Origin: Methylomonas sp. AM2-LC
GTDB lineage: Bacteria; Pseudomonadota; Gammaproteobacteria; Methylococcales; Methylomonadaceae
DNA: 64,000 nucleotides
Reading direction: 5' to 3'
NCBI RefSeq assembly: GCF_039904985.1
Contig: NZ_CP157005.1
Span: forward strand, 4,421,501-4,485,500
Shown here: in pieces, positions 27,674 to 36,969 of the stretch
Position numbering within the stretch: the first letter of the stretch is position 1
How the letters are laid out: each line of letters begins with the position of its first letter
The notes under the pieces: generated by a model
Databases searched by the model: none
Seen by the model: the letters and a program-made list of their open reading frames with translations, nothing else
Told to the model about the DNA's origin: nothing
Position numbers and translations under genes: made by a program

Positions 27674-27686
27674 ACTTGCTTAAATT

Positions 27687-27732
27687 GCAGCACCGATGTT
27701 TCAATGAATGCTGAACGAAACATCGGTGCTGC
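27687..27732 (+). terminator. hairpin terminator after the neprosin gene
   Basis: GCAGCACCGATGTTTC and its perfect complement (27717-27732) form a 16-bp stem with a 14-nt loop, followed by CCCTTTC. The T run is short, but the stem is strong and lies 13 bp after the stop. Confidence 0.7.
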
Positions 27733-27763
27733 CCCTTTCAATCTAACTAGTCGGTGCTAAAAA

Positions 27764-28150
27764 TTGCGAATTCTCTTTGGTATCCTGTTAATTGTGTTAT
27801 TAGTCGGCCCGAGTTTTTCCGGTACTACCACTCCCGACTCCCGCATCCACATCTGCACTGGCCAGGCGAACGAAATTCCTGGCGCTACTTGCGTGCCTGC
27901 GGCCGTGATTGAAAATATCAGGCAGCAACGTTGCCGTGGTGAAGGTGAAGATATCGAAGGCAAGGAGCAAGGGCTAGGAAGTCAGTGTTGTGAAGGATTA
28001 ACGGCCATTGCTGCATCGAGTTTAGAGCAAGGTCGCTGCGTTTCCGGGCCGGCCAGCATACAAATTTGCACCCGCTGCGGAGACAATATTTGCGGTAAAG
28101 GTGAAAATTCTTGCAATTGCACTAAAGATTGCGGCGTTGACAGACCGTAA
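27764..28150 (+). CDS. exported Cys-rich protein
   Basis: A 128-residue product from a TTG start without a clear ribosome site. The signal peptide ends PSFSG (about residue 19). The mature part has about a dozen Cys, with a C-terminal motif CTRCGDNICGKGENSCNCTK then DCG. This resembles the CGxGxCxxGEN-CxxDC calcium-binding-like motif often seen at the ends of secreted bacterial proteins. Function unknown. It follows the neprosin gene but is separated from it by the hairpin. Confidence 0.6.
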   Translation: MRILFGILLIVLLVGPSFSGTTTPDSRIHICTGQANEIPGATCVPAAVIENIRQQRCRGEGEDIEGKEQGLGSQCCEGLTAIAASSLEQGRCVSGPASIQICTRCGDNICGKGENSCNCTKDCGVDRP

Positions 28151-28273
28151 GGGTTTTTTGAAGAAGGCGTAAAGTCACTCTATAACTCGTACAAAATGTA
28201 AATCCATGTATATATATTTTGGACAAATTCATGTAAATTTTCTTCATTGAATGACTATCAATGGAGATAATAA

Positions 28274-28509
28274 ATGCACACTACTCGTATTTTAAAAATG
28301 GAAATTCACAGGCTGTTCGTATTCCTGCTGACTTGGCCTATGATCGCATAGACATTGCACTGGAAATTGAGCGTAATGGAGATGAAATTAGAATCCGTCC
28401 CGCTCGCCAGTCGCTGGGGAATGTTCTTAAGATGTTTGCTAAATTTTCTGATGACTTCATGTGTGATGGGCGAGAAAATCAAGAACAAAGAGAACTGGAT
28501 GCCCTCTAA
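28274..28509 (+). pseudogene. vapB-type antitoxin, frameshifted near the start
   Basis: ATG 28274 (GGAG upstream) gives MHTTRI, the usual start of this VapB group, but then leaves frame. The correct continuation, FKNGNSQAVRIPADLAYDRI and on to a TAA at 28507, is in the frame one base away. One T is missing from a run of T near 28291 relative to the expected sequence. A MazE/AbrB-type DNA-binding fold is otherwise intact. A longer open frame from ATG 28261 avoids the shift but places the start on the ribosome site. If that start works, the antitoxin might still be made. Confidence 0.65.
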
Positions 28510-28905
28510 TGCCCAGATATATGCCAGATACCAAATGTGTATCTATTTGATGAAAAAACAGCCGAAAGAAGTTGCTGAACGCTTTTCTCAGTGTTATGTT
28601 GGTGATGTCGTTATGTCTGCAATCACCTATGCTGAACTTGAGTATGGTGTTACCATGTCAGCCAATCCAGAAAAAGAACGACTGAATTGGACAGTCTGAT
28701 TGAAGATATCAAGGTTGTTCCGTTCGATGCCCCAGCTAGCGTTTCTTATGTCCCTATCCGCGTGGCAACCCGAGAAAGTAAACAAGATCATTTAGACAAA
28801 TTAATTGCTGCCCACTCCGTATCTCTGAATGTCACTATTGTGACTAATAATCTGAAGGATTTTGCCAAATATCCTAATGTCGTTTCAGAAAACTGGCTTA
28901 ATTAG
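28509..28905 (+). pseudogene. vapC-type PIN toxin, two frameshifts
   Basis: The start overlaps the vapB stop (TAATG), as in intact vapBC operons. The frame reads MPRYMPDTK, corresponding to MPRYMLDTN of active toxins, so the first catalytic Asp is kept but the next Asn is Lys. It then shifts near 28535 to CIYLMKKQPKEVAERFSQ and VMSAITYAELEYGV, and shifts again near 28685 to LDSLIEDIKVVPFD, DKLIAAHSVSLNVTIVTNN and a normal C-terminus. No single frame gives a full PIN domain, so the RNase toxin should be inactive. With vapB also damaged, the pair is a relic. Confidence 0.85.
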
Positions 28906-29545
28906 TCTAGCAATATGCCATTAGTATCCCCTTTTTTGTTGAGTAAAATTAAAGAGTGTTGATTTGCACTTAAAACGACCCACCATTTGCATTGAATTTT
29001 GACCCACCTAGATTGGGTTTATTTTACGGTTTTTGGTAGAGGATAATTAGATTTGTTTTTCTCCTTTTTCGGTGTAGTTGAACTTTCTTTAAATCGATAA
29101 CTGTCATTACCCGTTTCGACAATCCCTCCGTATCAGAATACTTGTCGTCTCAAATTTTTAAAGAAAATAAAATTTGAGCATCTAAAAATTTAATCTAAAA
29201 ATTTAAACCAAATCTAATCTGACAGACACCCATAAAAATCGGTAACTATCAGATCACGCCTGAGCTAGTACAATTTACTTGACCGTTACCCAACACGTTA
29301 AATCATATGTTCGTCATCGAACGGACACTTTACACATTTTGCTGTAAATTCAAAACTAAGCATAAGTCTATTCTTACTCGATTACCTATAAGCCTCACCC
29401 CTGTCATCAAATAGAAGTAGCTAACAAACTTGAAGTGATAATCAACCAGGATTTTGCATCGGGGCATTCCAGCAAAATTGGAATGGCTGACCACCCCTCT
29501 GTTGATATGTGCTGAAGCTTATGGGTAATCAGGAAACCTTATAAG
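28906..29545. other. noncoding region with possible IS relic
   Basis: About 640 bp. Near the left end, TGTTGATTTGCACTTAAAAC and two GACCCACC boxes (28977-28984 and 29001-29008) resemble the end of an IS21-type element, without any transposase reading frame. The rest is AT-rich and unrecognised. Confidence 0.35.
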
Positions 29546-30643
29546 TTGAAAAATATGAAGCTAACAAATTTTGTTAAAGGTCGAGATAACAATTACAACC
29601 TCATTAGAATTTTTGCAGCATTTGCAGTACTAGTCACTCATAGCTTTGCATTGGCAATAGGTTCGGCTGATGCTGAACCATTTCGCGAAACTCTTGGGGG
29701 TAAAACAATAGGCTCAATTGCAGTCGATATATTTTTTTTAACAAGTGGTTTTCTTGTTACTGCCAGCCTCTTGGCAAGACAAAGTGCAGTAGAATTTGTA
29801 TGGGCCAGAGTCTTAAGAATATTTCCTGCACTTCTCGTAATGCTTCTTCTAACTATTTTTGCTCTTGGCCTTTATTTTTCGACATTACCAATACACTCCT
29901 ACTTAGCCAACCCAAACACTTACAAATATTTTCTAAAATGCATATCATTGTTTTTTGGTGTTGAATATAACCTACCTGGAGTCTTTGAAAGTAATCCATA
30001 TAAATATGCGGTAAATGGCTCACTGTGGACCTTACCGTATGAGGTCAAAATGTATGCTATTTTGGCAGTTATTTGGATGTTATTTCGTTTCACTCCAAAA
30101 TTTCGGACAAAGATATTCAAATTTACAATAATCTCAGGTGCTATTTTAGCAGGTCTAGTAATAATGCTATTACATTTTGAAATAGTAACAGGTATGACAA
30201 AATATGATAAATTCTTGAAACTATTTTTCATGTTTTTTAGCGGTGCAACTTTTTTTATTCTTAGAGAACATATAACTTTATCGCATTCTGTTTTTAATGT
30301 TTTTTTTGTTGCCTTGATACTTTCATTATTAAATAAACAAATATTCTTTGTCGTTTATATGATAACTCTACCATATATTTTATTTTACGCCGCTTACATT
30401 CCAGCTGGCTTCATAAGAGAATATAACAAATTAGGCGACTATTCGTATGGCGTCTATATTTATGCATTCCCTATTCAACAGTCGATTGCAGCAATAGTAC
30501 CTAACATTTCTGTTTTGTCTATGTTGATTATTTCTAGCGTAATTACTTTAGTTTTAGCCATATTATCTTGGCATTTGTTAGAAAAAAACGCTCTAAAGTT
30601 AAAAGGGGTGAGTTCAACTGGTCATTGCAACGCATTCGTTTAG
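29546..30643 (+). CDS. acyltransferase 3 family protein, 3' end altered by IS30
   Basis: A 365-residue inner-membrane protein with about ten hydrophobic helices, of the family that O-acylates surface polysaccharides. Visible family motifs are YNLIRIFAAFAVLVTHSFAL (the catalytic-type His region), DIFFLTSGFLVT, RVLRIFPAL and NGSLWTLPYEVK. The natural C-terminus probably lay near LLEKNALKLKG. From 30607 on, the frame enters the IS30 inverted repeat and ends with about 12 foreign residues (VSSTGHCNAFV). The core is intact, so activity may survive. Start is TTG 29546 or ATG 29555; neither ribosome site is good. Very low GC suggests foreign origin. Confidence 0.82.
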   Translation: MKNMKLTNFVKGRDNNYNLIRIFAAFAVLVTHSFALAIGSADAEPFRETLGGKTIGSIAVDIFFLTSGFLVTASLLARQSAVEFVWARVLRIFPALLVMLLLTIFALGLYFSTLPIHSYLANPNTYKYFLKCISLFFGVEYNLPGVFESNPYKYAVNGSLWTLPYEVKMYAILAVIWMLFRFTPKFRTKIFKFTIISGAILAGLVIMLLHFEIVTGMTKYDKFLKLFFMFFSGATFFILREHITLSHSVFNVFFVALILSLLNKQIFFVVYMITLPYILFYAAYIPAGFIREYNKLGDYSYGVYIYAFPIQQSIAAIVPNISVLSMLIISSVITLVLAILSWHLLEKNALKLKGVSSTGHCNAFV

Positions 30644-31835
30644 TTTATCACCAGGCATCATGTAGCCCAGTGTTTTTCTAGGTCTCGTATTAAGCTTTAA
30701 AGCAATCTCATCTAGGTCTTGCTGACTATAACCGCTTAAATCGGTCCCTTTGGGAAAATATTGTCTTAATAATCGGTTTGTATTTTCATTGGTTCCTCGC
30801 TGCCAAGGGCTTCTTGGATCGCAAAAATACATTGCCACATCGGTGGCTACAGTAAATCTTTTATGTTGAGCTAATTCAGTACCACGATCCCATGTCAACG
30901 AAGCCATTAAGCCGGAAGGAAGTTGCTGTACCTGACGAATTAATGCATTCACAACATTCGTCGTATCTTTGCCATCAACTTGAACCAGCAACACAAATCG
31001 TGACCGACGTTCAACTAGAGTAGCAATATGGCTGTTTTTAGACCCCGTAATCAGATCACCTTCCCAATGCCCAGGTATTGCACGATCCTCAACCTCTGCA
31101 GGTCGATCTTTTATCGATACCGCATCAATAATTTGCCCTCTTGGCTGGCCTTCAGTTGTTGATGCCTTACCTCGCCGCATCATTCGTTTCGATCGTAGAT
31201 GTCCGATTAATTCCTTTTTCAAAACGCCGCGTGCTTGAATATACAGGCTTTTATAGATTGTTTCATGTGAGACATGCATATTGATATCGTTTGGATATTC
31301 ATGTTTAAGCCAGCCAGCAATTTGCTCAGGAGACCAATCGAAACCGAGTTTAGTTGCCACCATGATTTGTAGTTGAGAATGTGTAGCCAGTCGACAGGGC
31401 TTAGGTCGCTGTGCTTGATCCCATGCTTTTGAATCAGCTTCGATTGCTCGATATTGATCTTTATTACCATTACGGGCAATTTCACGGCAGATAGTAGAGG
31501 GTGATCTTGCTAGTTTTGATGCAATCTGTCGCATTGATTCACCAGCCGCCAGTCCTCGCGATATTTCTTCGCGCTCAACTAGACTCAGTGACCTAGCCGA
31601 TCTTGAGCGAGTTGCAGGAATAATTCCACCATGAGCGGATAAAACAGTATGCACGGATCCAGCATGCTTACCAAGGGCACGACCTATCTCACTGAGTGAT
31701 TGTCCTAATTTCCATCTTTGCCACAACTCAACCTTTTGAGCTGCGGATAAACCGGGTCGACCTTTCTGTGCCATTGATTCACCTCTGTTAATAATATTAA
31801 ATCAGATAGTGTTGCAATGACCAGTTGAACTCACC
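30607..31835. mobile_element. IS30-family insertion sequence (1229 bp)
   Basis: Bounded by 25-bp perfect inverted repeats, GGTGAGTTCAACTGGTCATT then GCAAC at 30607-30631 and the complement at 31811-31835. It encodes one transposase on the minus strand whose last codons lie inside the left repeat. Size fits IS30. No target duplication is seen (AGG on the left, GTT on the right), which suggests flanking DNA was rearranged after insertion. Confidence 0.92.
30614..31774 (-). CDS. IS30-family transposase
   Basis: A 386-residue DDE transposase that would cut and join the element's ends. Two N-terminal helix-turn-helix regions lie at about 10-50 and 62-105 (SPSTICREIARNG). The catalytic core runs from about 230 to 375, with the Asp in GHWEGDLITG, the second Asp in LTWDRGTELA and the Glu in GTNENTNRLLRQYFPKGTDL. 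The ORF looks full length and undamaged, so the element may be active. Confidence 0.95.
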   Translation of the reverse strand: MAQKGRPGLSAAQKVELWQRWKLGQSLSEIGRALGKHAGSVHTVLSAHGGIIPATRSRSARSLSLVEREEISRGLAAGESMRQIASKLARSPSTICREIARNGNKDQYRAIEADSKAWDQAQRPKPCRLATHSQLQIMVATKLGFDWSPEQIAGWLKHEYPNDINMHVSHETIYKSLYIQARGVLKKELIGHLRSKRMMRRGKASTTEGQPRGQIIDAVSIKDRPAEVEDRAIPGHWEGDLITGSKNSHIATLVERRSRFVLLVQVDGKDTTNVVNALIRQVQQLPSGLMASLTWDRGTELAQHKRFTVATDVAMYFCDPRSPWQRGTNENTNRLLRQYFPKGTDLSGYSQQDLDEIALKLNTRPRKTLGYMMPGDKLNECVAMTS

Positions 31836-32016
31836 GTTTTTATACTCAACTTTCACTGCACAGGCTTCTGATGGACAAATCTATTTCGCTATACAACAAA
31901 CCGTCGATTTTCTTAATCATCCTGGGGATGTACCAAATAATTTCGAAATCGTTGTCAACGGCTTACCTATTAAAGGAAGCATTGTCCATACTAAAAAAAT
32001 ATCCGGTTTTGCTTGA
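31836..32016 (+). pseudogene. orphan C-terminal gene fragment beside IS30
   Basis: Right of the IS an open frame reads FTAQASDGQIYFAIQQTVDF then LNHPGDVPNNFEIVVNGLPI and ends at a TGA at 32014. It looks like the end of a real protein, with natural residue composition and no start of its own. I do not recognise the family. If the IS were removed with no base lost, it would be in frame with the upstream acyltransferase, but it does not resemble that family's C-terminus. A deletion next to the IS is an alternative. Confidence 0.35.
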
Positions 32017-32464
32017 CCATGCCATATTACTGGGCATAAAACAGCCGCTGTCAACGATGTGAAATATTCGCACATTTGAAGTATCTTATTTCACAGACTT
32101 TAACATTCACTAGCCATATACTAATCAGTAAATTAATGATTTAAATATCCTATCAAGCAAATCTAGCCTAAGCTATGGCGGTCACATTAACCAATTTTTA
32201 GTTAACGCAATAAGTCATTGCAACTTTTAACAGAGAGTATGAACTTGAAAAGTTTTCACTTATATCAAGAATATTCAGTCCAACAATGCGTTGGTGATCA
32301 AAACGGCTATCTTCCTATAATCAAAAAAATTACGAGACTATCTCATCTCGCTGAAGCTAATCCTGTGAGAGCAGACTTGCTCTGCATATAAAAAACTGGA
32401 TGAGTTCTCAGGATATCTCTGATTGACCGAAATTAAACACCTAATATTTTGTGGAGCACAACAA
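32017..32464 (+). other. noncoding region upstream of repeat protein
   Basis: About 450 bp with no supported gene; it leads to the repeat-protein start, which has GGAG eight bases before the ATG at 32465. Confidence 0.4.
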
Positions 32465-35400
32465 ATGAAAAATTTTAATACCTTACTGTTTCTGCCCAGT
32501 CATTACCCTGCCAATCTCATAAAACTTTGCCTGTTTGCCACCTTTATTGTTGCTAGTCCGTCAACTACTTATGCTGATATCACTAATACGGCAACTGGAA
32601 GCAATGCACTTTATTCCAATACCATTGGGACTTACAACACCGCAGATGGTTACTACGCTCTTTTTTCAAACACATCAGGCATTAGTAACACCGCCAACGG
32701 ATTTTGGGCGCTTTATTACAACACCACTGGATCGTGGAATACTGCCAATGGAGTAGAAGCTCTATATTCCAATACCACAGGGTATGACAATACCGCGAAT
32801 GGGGTGGCAGCTCTTTATTCCAATACCACGGGGAATGGCAACACCGCCAATGGTCATAGTGCCCTTGGTTCCAACACTACAGGAAATAATAATACCGCCA
32901 ACGGGGAAGGTGCGCTTTCTTCCAATACCACTGGGAATGGCAACACTGCCAATGGTCATAGTGCCCTTAGTTCCAACACCACAGGGGATAACAACACAGC
33001 AAATGGAGGTGCTGCCCTGCAAAATAATACGACAGGGTATAACAATACAGCCAATGGCGGAAGTGCACTTTATTACAACACCACTGGCTATAACAACACC
33101 GCCAATGGATTACAGGCGCTTATATCCAACACCACAGGTTGGGATAATACTGCCAATGGGGTAAGTGCGCTTTATTCTAATACCACAGGGTTTTTCAACA
33201 GTGCAAATGGTGTAGATGCGCTGCACTTCAATACCACAGGAAATAACAACACCGCCAATGGATATCAGGCGCTTTTTTCAAACACTACTGGATCAAGCAA
33301 TACTGCTAATGGAGCAAATGCTCTTTATTCCAACACCACCGGGTCAAACAACACTGCAAATGGTCAAAAAGCTCTTTACTACAATACTACGGGATTTAGT
33401 AATACTGCTAATGGAGACAGTGCTCTCTTAAATAACAGTACTGGCTATAACAACACAGCAACTGGCTCAAGTTCACTGGCTTCCAACACTACTGGATCGA
33501 ATAACACTGCCAATGGTAGTGGTGCGCTTTATTCCAATACCACCGGTGGGAACAACACTGGTAACGGGCAAAATGCGTTGACCTACAATACTACGGGCTG
33601 GGATAACACCGCCAATGGAGCAAATGCACTGTATTCGAATACTACAGGTACATATAACACGGCAACCGGGGCTGCTGCTCTTTTAGAGAACACCACAGGA
33701 TCGTACAATACTGCAAATGGTAGGGGTGCACTTTTTTACAATACCACGGGGTGGTATAACACCGCCAATGGAACACTGGCACTTCAAGATAACACCACTG
33801 GAGGGGCTAACACGGCCAATGGAGCCTATTCGCTTGTTTCTAACACCACTGGGTCGTGGAACACCGCTAATGGAATGGATGCACTTAGTAGCAACACCAC
33901 TGGTTCCAGTAACACGGCCAATGGTGCCTATGCACTTTTATCCAACACCACAGGGGCATATAACTCTGCAAATGGGGCCTATGCTCTTTACTTCAACACC
34001 ACCGGGTCTAATAACATCGCTAATGGATATCAGGCTCTGTATTACAATACTACGGGGTCCAACAATACGGCCAATGGAACAAGTGCGCTGCAAAGCAATA
34101 CTACTGGGTTTAATAACACGGGAACTGGAACAAGTGCCCTTATTCACAATACCACAGGATCGTGGAACACGGCTAGTGGGGTAGATGCCATGCATTTCAA
34201 CACCACAGGAAATAACAACACCGCTAATGGTGTTAGTGCCCTTTATCAAAATACCACAGGCTCTAGTAACACCGCCACTGGGACGAATTCTCTTTATTTC
34301 AACACCACAGGCTCTAACAACACCGCTAACGGTACCAGTGCACTACAAACCAATACCACAGGCTATGCCGACACCGCTAATGGCACCAAGGCTCTTTTTT
34401 CGAATACCACTGGCTATAACAACGCCGCCAACGGTTACCGATCGCTTTATTCCAACAGCACAGGTAGTGATAATACCGCCAATGGCACACAGTCTCTGTA
34501 TTTCAACACCCTGGGCAACGACAACACTGCCAATGGTTTCGATGCCCTGTATTCCAATACCACGGGTTCCAACAACACGGCAACGGGGTTCGAAGCGTTT
34601 TATGCTAATACCACGGGTTATAACAGCACCGCCAACGGCTTTCAGGCGCTGTTTGCCAATACCACTGGTTATAGCAACGCCGCCGACGGCTTTCAAGCGC
34701 TGTTTACCAATACCACTGGCTTTAAAAACACCGCTAATGGCGTCTACGCCATGTTTTACAACACCACTGGCAATAACAATGCTGCCCATGGTTATCAGGC
34801 GCTGTTTGCCAATACCACAGGCATCAATAACTCTGCCAACGGTACCAATGCACTATCCGCAAATACCACCGGCTCTAATAACGCGGCCAGTGGCAACTTT
34901 GCTCTGAATACCAACACCACGGGTTCCTATAATACTGCGCTGGGTACCAGTGCGGATGTGGCTTCTGGCAATCTGACCAATGCCACTGCTATCGGTTATG
35001 GCGCAATTGTGAATAACTCAAACGCCATACGACTCGGCAATACCTCGGTTGTAACTCTTGAGGCACAAGTGCCTTTAACCTCAACCTCAGATAAACGCCT
35101 GAAAAACCATATAACCGACTTGGCACTGGGTGTGGATTTCATCAATAAATTGCGTCCGGTGGAATACATTCGTAATAACAATGCTACCCAAACCAAGGAA
35201 TGGGGAGTTATCGCTCAAGAGTTGCAACAAACCCTGCGTGACATAGGTTATCAAAATGCTGGCGTTATCAGCGAAGACAACACCAAGGAAAAATATCTAG
35301 CCGTACGTTATAACGATTTGCTTGCGCCGATGATCAAAGCCATTCAGGAGCAACAGAATAGTATCAATACCATACTAAAAGCGAAGCAAGAACAAGAAAA

Positions 35401-35491
35401 CATTATCAATGACTTGCAAAAAGCAAATAAAGAACAGCAGCAAACAATAGCTACATTGCTGAAACGCATGGATGCTTGGGAGAAAAAATAA
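32465..35491 (+). CDS. exported 17-residue-repeat protein with S74 chaperone domain
   Basis: A 1008-residue protein. ATG 32465 has GGAG eight bases upstream. An N-terminal signal, hydrophobic at about 19-32, ends TTYA. Residues about 56-820 are 45 contiguous units of exactly 17 residues with consensus NTANGxxALYxNTTGxx, predicted to stack as a beta-roll or beta-helix fibre. The end carries an intramolecular chaperone/peptidase S74 domain at about 872-955 (SDKRLKNHITDLALGVDFIN, EWGVIAQELQ), then a coiled coil rich in Gln/Glu/Lys. S74 domains trimerise and often cut themselves off phage tail spikes. Here a signal peptide and the lack of phage genes suggest a trimeric surface fibre or adhesin; that is inference. 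Confidence 0.85.
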   Translation: MKNFNTLLFLPSHYPANLIKLCLFATFIVASPSTTYADITNTATGSNALYSNTIGTYNTADGYYALFSNTSGISNTANGFWALYYNTTGSWNTANGVEALYSNTTGYDNTANGVAALYSNTTGNGNTANGHSALGSNTTGNNNTANGEGALSSNTTGNGNTANGHSALSSNTTGDNNTANGGAALQNNTTGYNNTANGGSALYYNTTGYNNTANGLQALISNTTGWDNTANGVSALYSNTTGFFNSANGVDALHFNTTGNNNTANGYQALFSNTTGSSNTANGANALYSNTTGSNNTANGQKALYYNTTGFSNTANGDSALLNNSTGYNNTATGSSSLASNTTGSNNTANGSGALYSNTTGGNNTGNGQNALTYNTTGWDNTANGANALYSNTTGTYNTATGAAALLENTTGSYNTANGRGALFYNTTGWYNTANGTLALQDNTTGGANTANGAYSLVSNTTGSWNTANGMDALSSNTTGSSNTANGAYALLSNTTGAYNSANGAYALYFNTTGSNNIANGYQALYYNTTGSNNTANGTSALQSNTTGFNNTGTGTSALIHNTTGSWNTASGVDAMHFNTTGNNNTANGVSALYQNTTGSSNTATGTNSLYFNTTGSNNTANGTSALQTNTTGYADTANGTKALFSNTTGYNNAANGYRSLYSNSTGSDNTANGTQSLYFNTLGNDNTANGFDALYSNTTGSNNTATGFEAFYANTTGYNSTANGFQALFANTTGYSNAADGFQALFTNTTGFKNTANGVYAMFYNTTGNNNAAHGYQALFANTTGINNSANGTNALSANTTGSNNAASGNFALNTNTTGSYNTALGTSADVASGNLTNATAIGYGAIVNNSNAIRLGNTSVVTLEAQVPLTSTSDKRLKNHITDLALGVDFINKLRPVEYIRNNNATQTKEWGVIAQELQQTLRDIGYQNAGVISEDNTKEKYLAVRYNDLLAPMIKAIQEQQNSINTILKAKQEQENIINDLQKANKEQQQTIATLLKRMDAWEKK
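32630..34924 (+). repeat. 45 tandem 51-bp coding repeats
   Basis: An uninterrupted array of 45 units of 51 bp (2295 bp), each encoding one 17-residue repeat. No unit is longer or shorter. Codon choice drifts along the array: the last third (from about 34400) uses more GCC, GGC and CTG than the first, so units are not recent identical copies throughout. Confidence 0.9.
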
Positions 35492-35524
35492 AATATAAAT
35501 TTTACGCACACAAAACTTGAAGGC

Positions 35525-35566
35525 ATAAAAAAACCAGTTGCCTGTTAACGCTAACTGGTTGTTTTC
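35525..35566. terminator. terminator after the repeat protein
   Basis: AACCAGTT (35532-35539) and AACTGGTT (35553-35560) form a stem; A-rich sequence precedes it and GTTTT follows, so it can work on both strands. It separates the repeat gene from the integrative element. Confidence 0.7.
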
Positions 35567-35577
35567 ACTGTAAAATC

Positions 35578-35625
35578 GTGGTGGGTCGTGTGCGATTCGA
35601 ACGCACGACCATCGCATTAAAAGTG
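35578..35625 (-). repeat. att site, distal copy (tRNA-Lys 3' half)
   Basis: 48 bp identical to the 3' half of tRNA-Lys (CCA end through anticodon loop, compare 42063-42110). This is the direct repeat expected at the far end of an element inserted in the tRNA gene. Confidence 0.92.
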
Positions 35626-35779
35626 AGTTAAATTCAATAACTTACATCAAACCATAACAAACAATAACAAACAATAACAAACAATAACAATTAAATCAGT
35701 TTGTTAGCCTGTTTATTGTATTGCTAGTTATTGCCACTTTTTACCTGTTTTTATTTTCAACTGCCCCACCAGTGCCCCA
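35622..35779. repeat. long direct repeat, copy 1 (158 bp)
   Basis: Starts AGTGAGTTAAATTC and ends CCACCAGTGCCCCA. It contains tandem AACAAACAAT units and appears the same as 41847-41994 except for one extra 10-bp unit. It directly abuts the tRNA fragment. The tandem units could be arm-type binding sites for integrase or excisionase. Confidence 0.9.
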
Positions 35780-35896
35780 CGGGACAATTAGCCTAAAATG
35801 ACAACAACCAAAATTATTAACATGTTTAACTATGGCGGTATTCCTGATTGTGTATAGCTTTCTTTCGCCCAGGCACAGGTAGATAACTGTTCGCCA

Positions 35897-36442
35897 TTAG
35901 GCCGCATCGCTGAGCAAATCAACATTACTACGAACATAGGCAAGCATTGTCTGTAGTCGCTTAAACTGATCGCCTAGACCGTCTATCTTGTCGGGGTGTG
36001 TCTTTTGCATCAGGGCTTTTAAATCTTTAATGATTGCATTCTTTTGGTCGGCATCCATTGGCTTATCAAAGTACCGGTCTTTGGTGAGAAAAAAAGTACC
36101 GTGTGCTTTCCTTGCCAGACCGCAAACTCTGCGTACATCAGCTATCAATTTGTTTTTATCGACATCGCTTAGTAGTTGCCAGTATTTAACCCGCTGCGGC
36201 AATCCATTGTCTATGGGGTCGTCAATCCGGGTTTCATAGGTGATTATCCCGGCTGTGTGCAAGTCTCTTAAGGTTCGATTAATTTGGCTTATAGATACGG
36301 GCTTACTTGCTCCATACCACTCGAAGCCATACTTAAGCATGTGAAGGATGCTACTAGCTGAATAGGGTGGAACGCCTCCACAATCTTCGTTAAGCTCGGT
36401 TAGGCACTTGATGATTATCTTTCTGTTTTGCGTTTGTTTCAT
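35897..36442 (-). CDS. protein with winged-helix and J-domain-like regions
   Basis: A 181-residue protein from ATG 36442 (an in-frame TTG lies 18 bases earlier). The N-terminal about 95 residues look like a winged helix (SISQINRTLRDLHTAGIITY). The C-terminus from about 125 contains KNAIIKDLKALMQKTHPDKI then QFKRLQTMLAYV, with the HPDK motif and helix spacing of a DnaJ domain. It may regulate element genes or recruit the host Hsp70 machinery. It is the gene furthest from the integrase. Confidence 0.6.
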   Translation of the reverse strand: MKQTQNRKIIIKCLTELNEDCGGVPPYSASSILHMLKYGFEWYGASKPVSISQINRTLRDLHTAGIITYETRIDDPIDNGLPQRVKYWQLLSDVDKNKLIADVRRVCGLARKAHGTFFLTKDRYFDKPMDADQKNAIIKDLKALMQKTHPDKIDGLGDQFKRLQTMLAYVRSNVDLLSDAA

Positions 36443-36756
36443 GGTTTCTAATTGTATCAATGCGGGATGATACGATTAGTTTAACACGCAAGCCGGTAAA
36501 TAACCGCTCAACATGATGTTGAACCCCTCCCAAGTTAAGATAGATGGCCGCTTAGGGCTTGTGCGGGGTATCGGTCTATTAGCTCTATTTTAGGAAACAA
36601 TCAATTGCATAGCTTGTTCTCATGCCAACTCTGTACAGGCTATGCTATATAAGGCTTACAGACTGGCATGATTATTGACATGATTCTTATCAATAAATAG
36701 TAAATAATTACACCATTAAGCCAGTAGGGGCAACAATCCTGCTTAAGGCATAAAAG

Positions 36757-36845
36757 CGCCATTCATGGCGTATTTGAAAGGATTAAATCAGAACTCTTAG
36801 TTCTGGTTTGCCCTACACAAAAGCGCATTGTTGAAAGTCGCTTTT
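36757..36845. other. three consecutive hairpins
   Basis: CGCCAT/ATGGCG (36757-36770), CAGAACT/AGTTCTG (36789-36805) and AAAAGCG/CGCTTTT (36819-36845) follow one another closely. This could be a structured RNA, an attenuator or terminators; it is not assigned to a known class. Confidence 0.5.
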
Positions 36846-36969
36846 GCTTGTTTGGTACTGGTTAAATTCGCACTCGGAGTGCGATTATTAATTTGTATTT
36901 TCCGTGCGCTTCATTAAGACGAGTTGTTAATAATCAATACTTTGAAGGCTAATAATTCACTGGATTGCA

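Noticed and set aside
32784..34907. Several repetitive open frames in other frames of the repeat gene
   Set aside because: They are frame shadows of the 51-bp tandem repeat; only the frame with signal peptide and S74 domain makes sense.
32630..34924. Considered as a CRISPR array because of regular spacing
   Set aside because: Units are contiguous 51-bp coding repeats with no unique spacers, and no cas gene is present.
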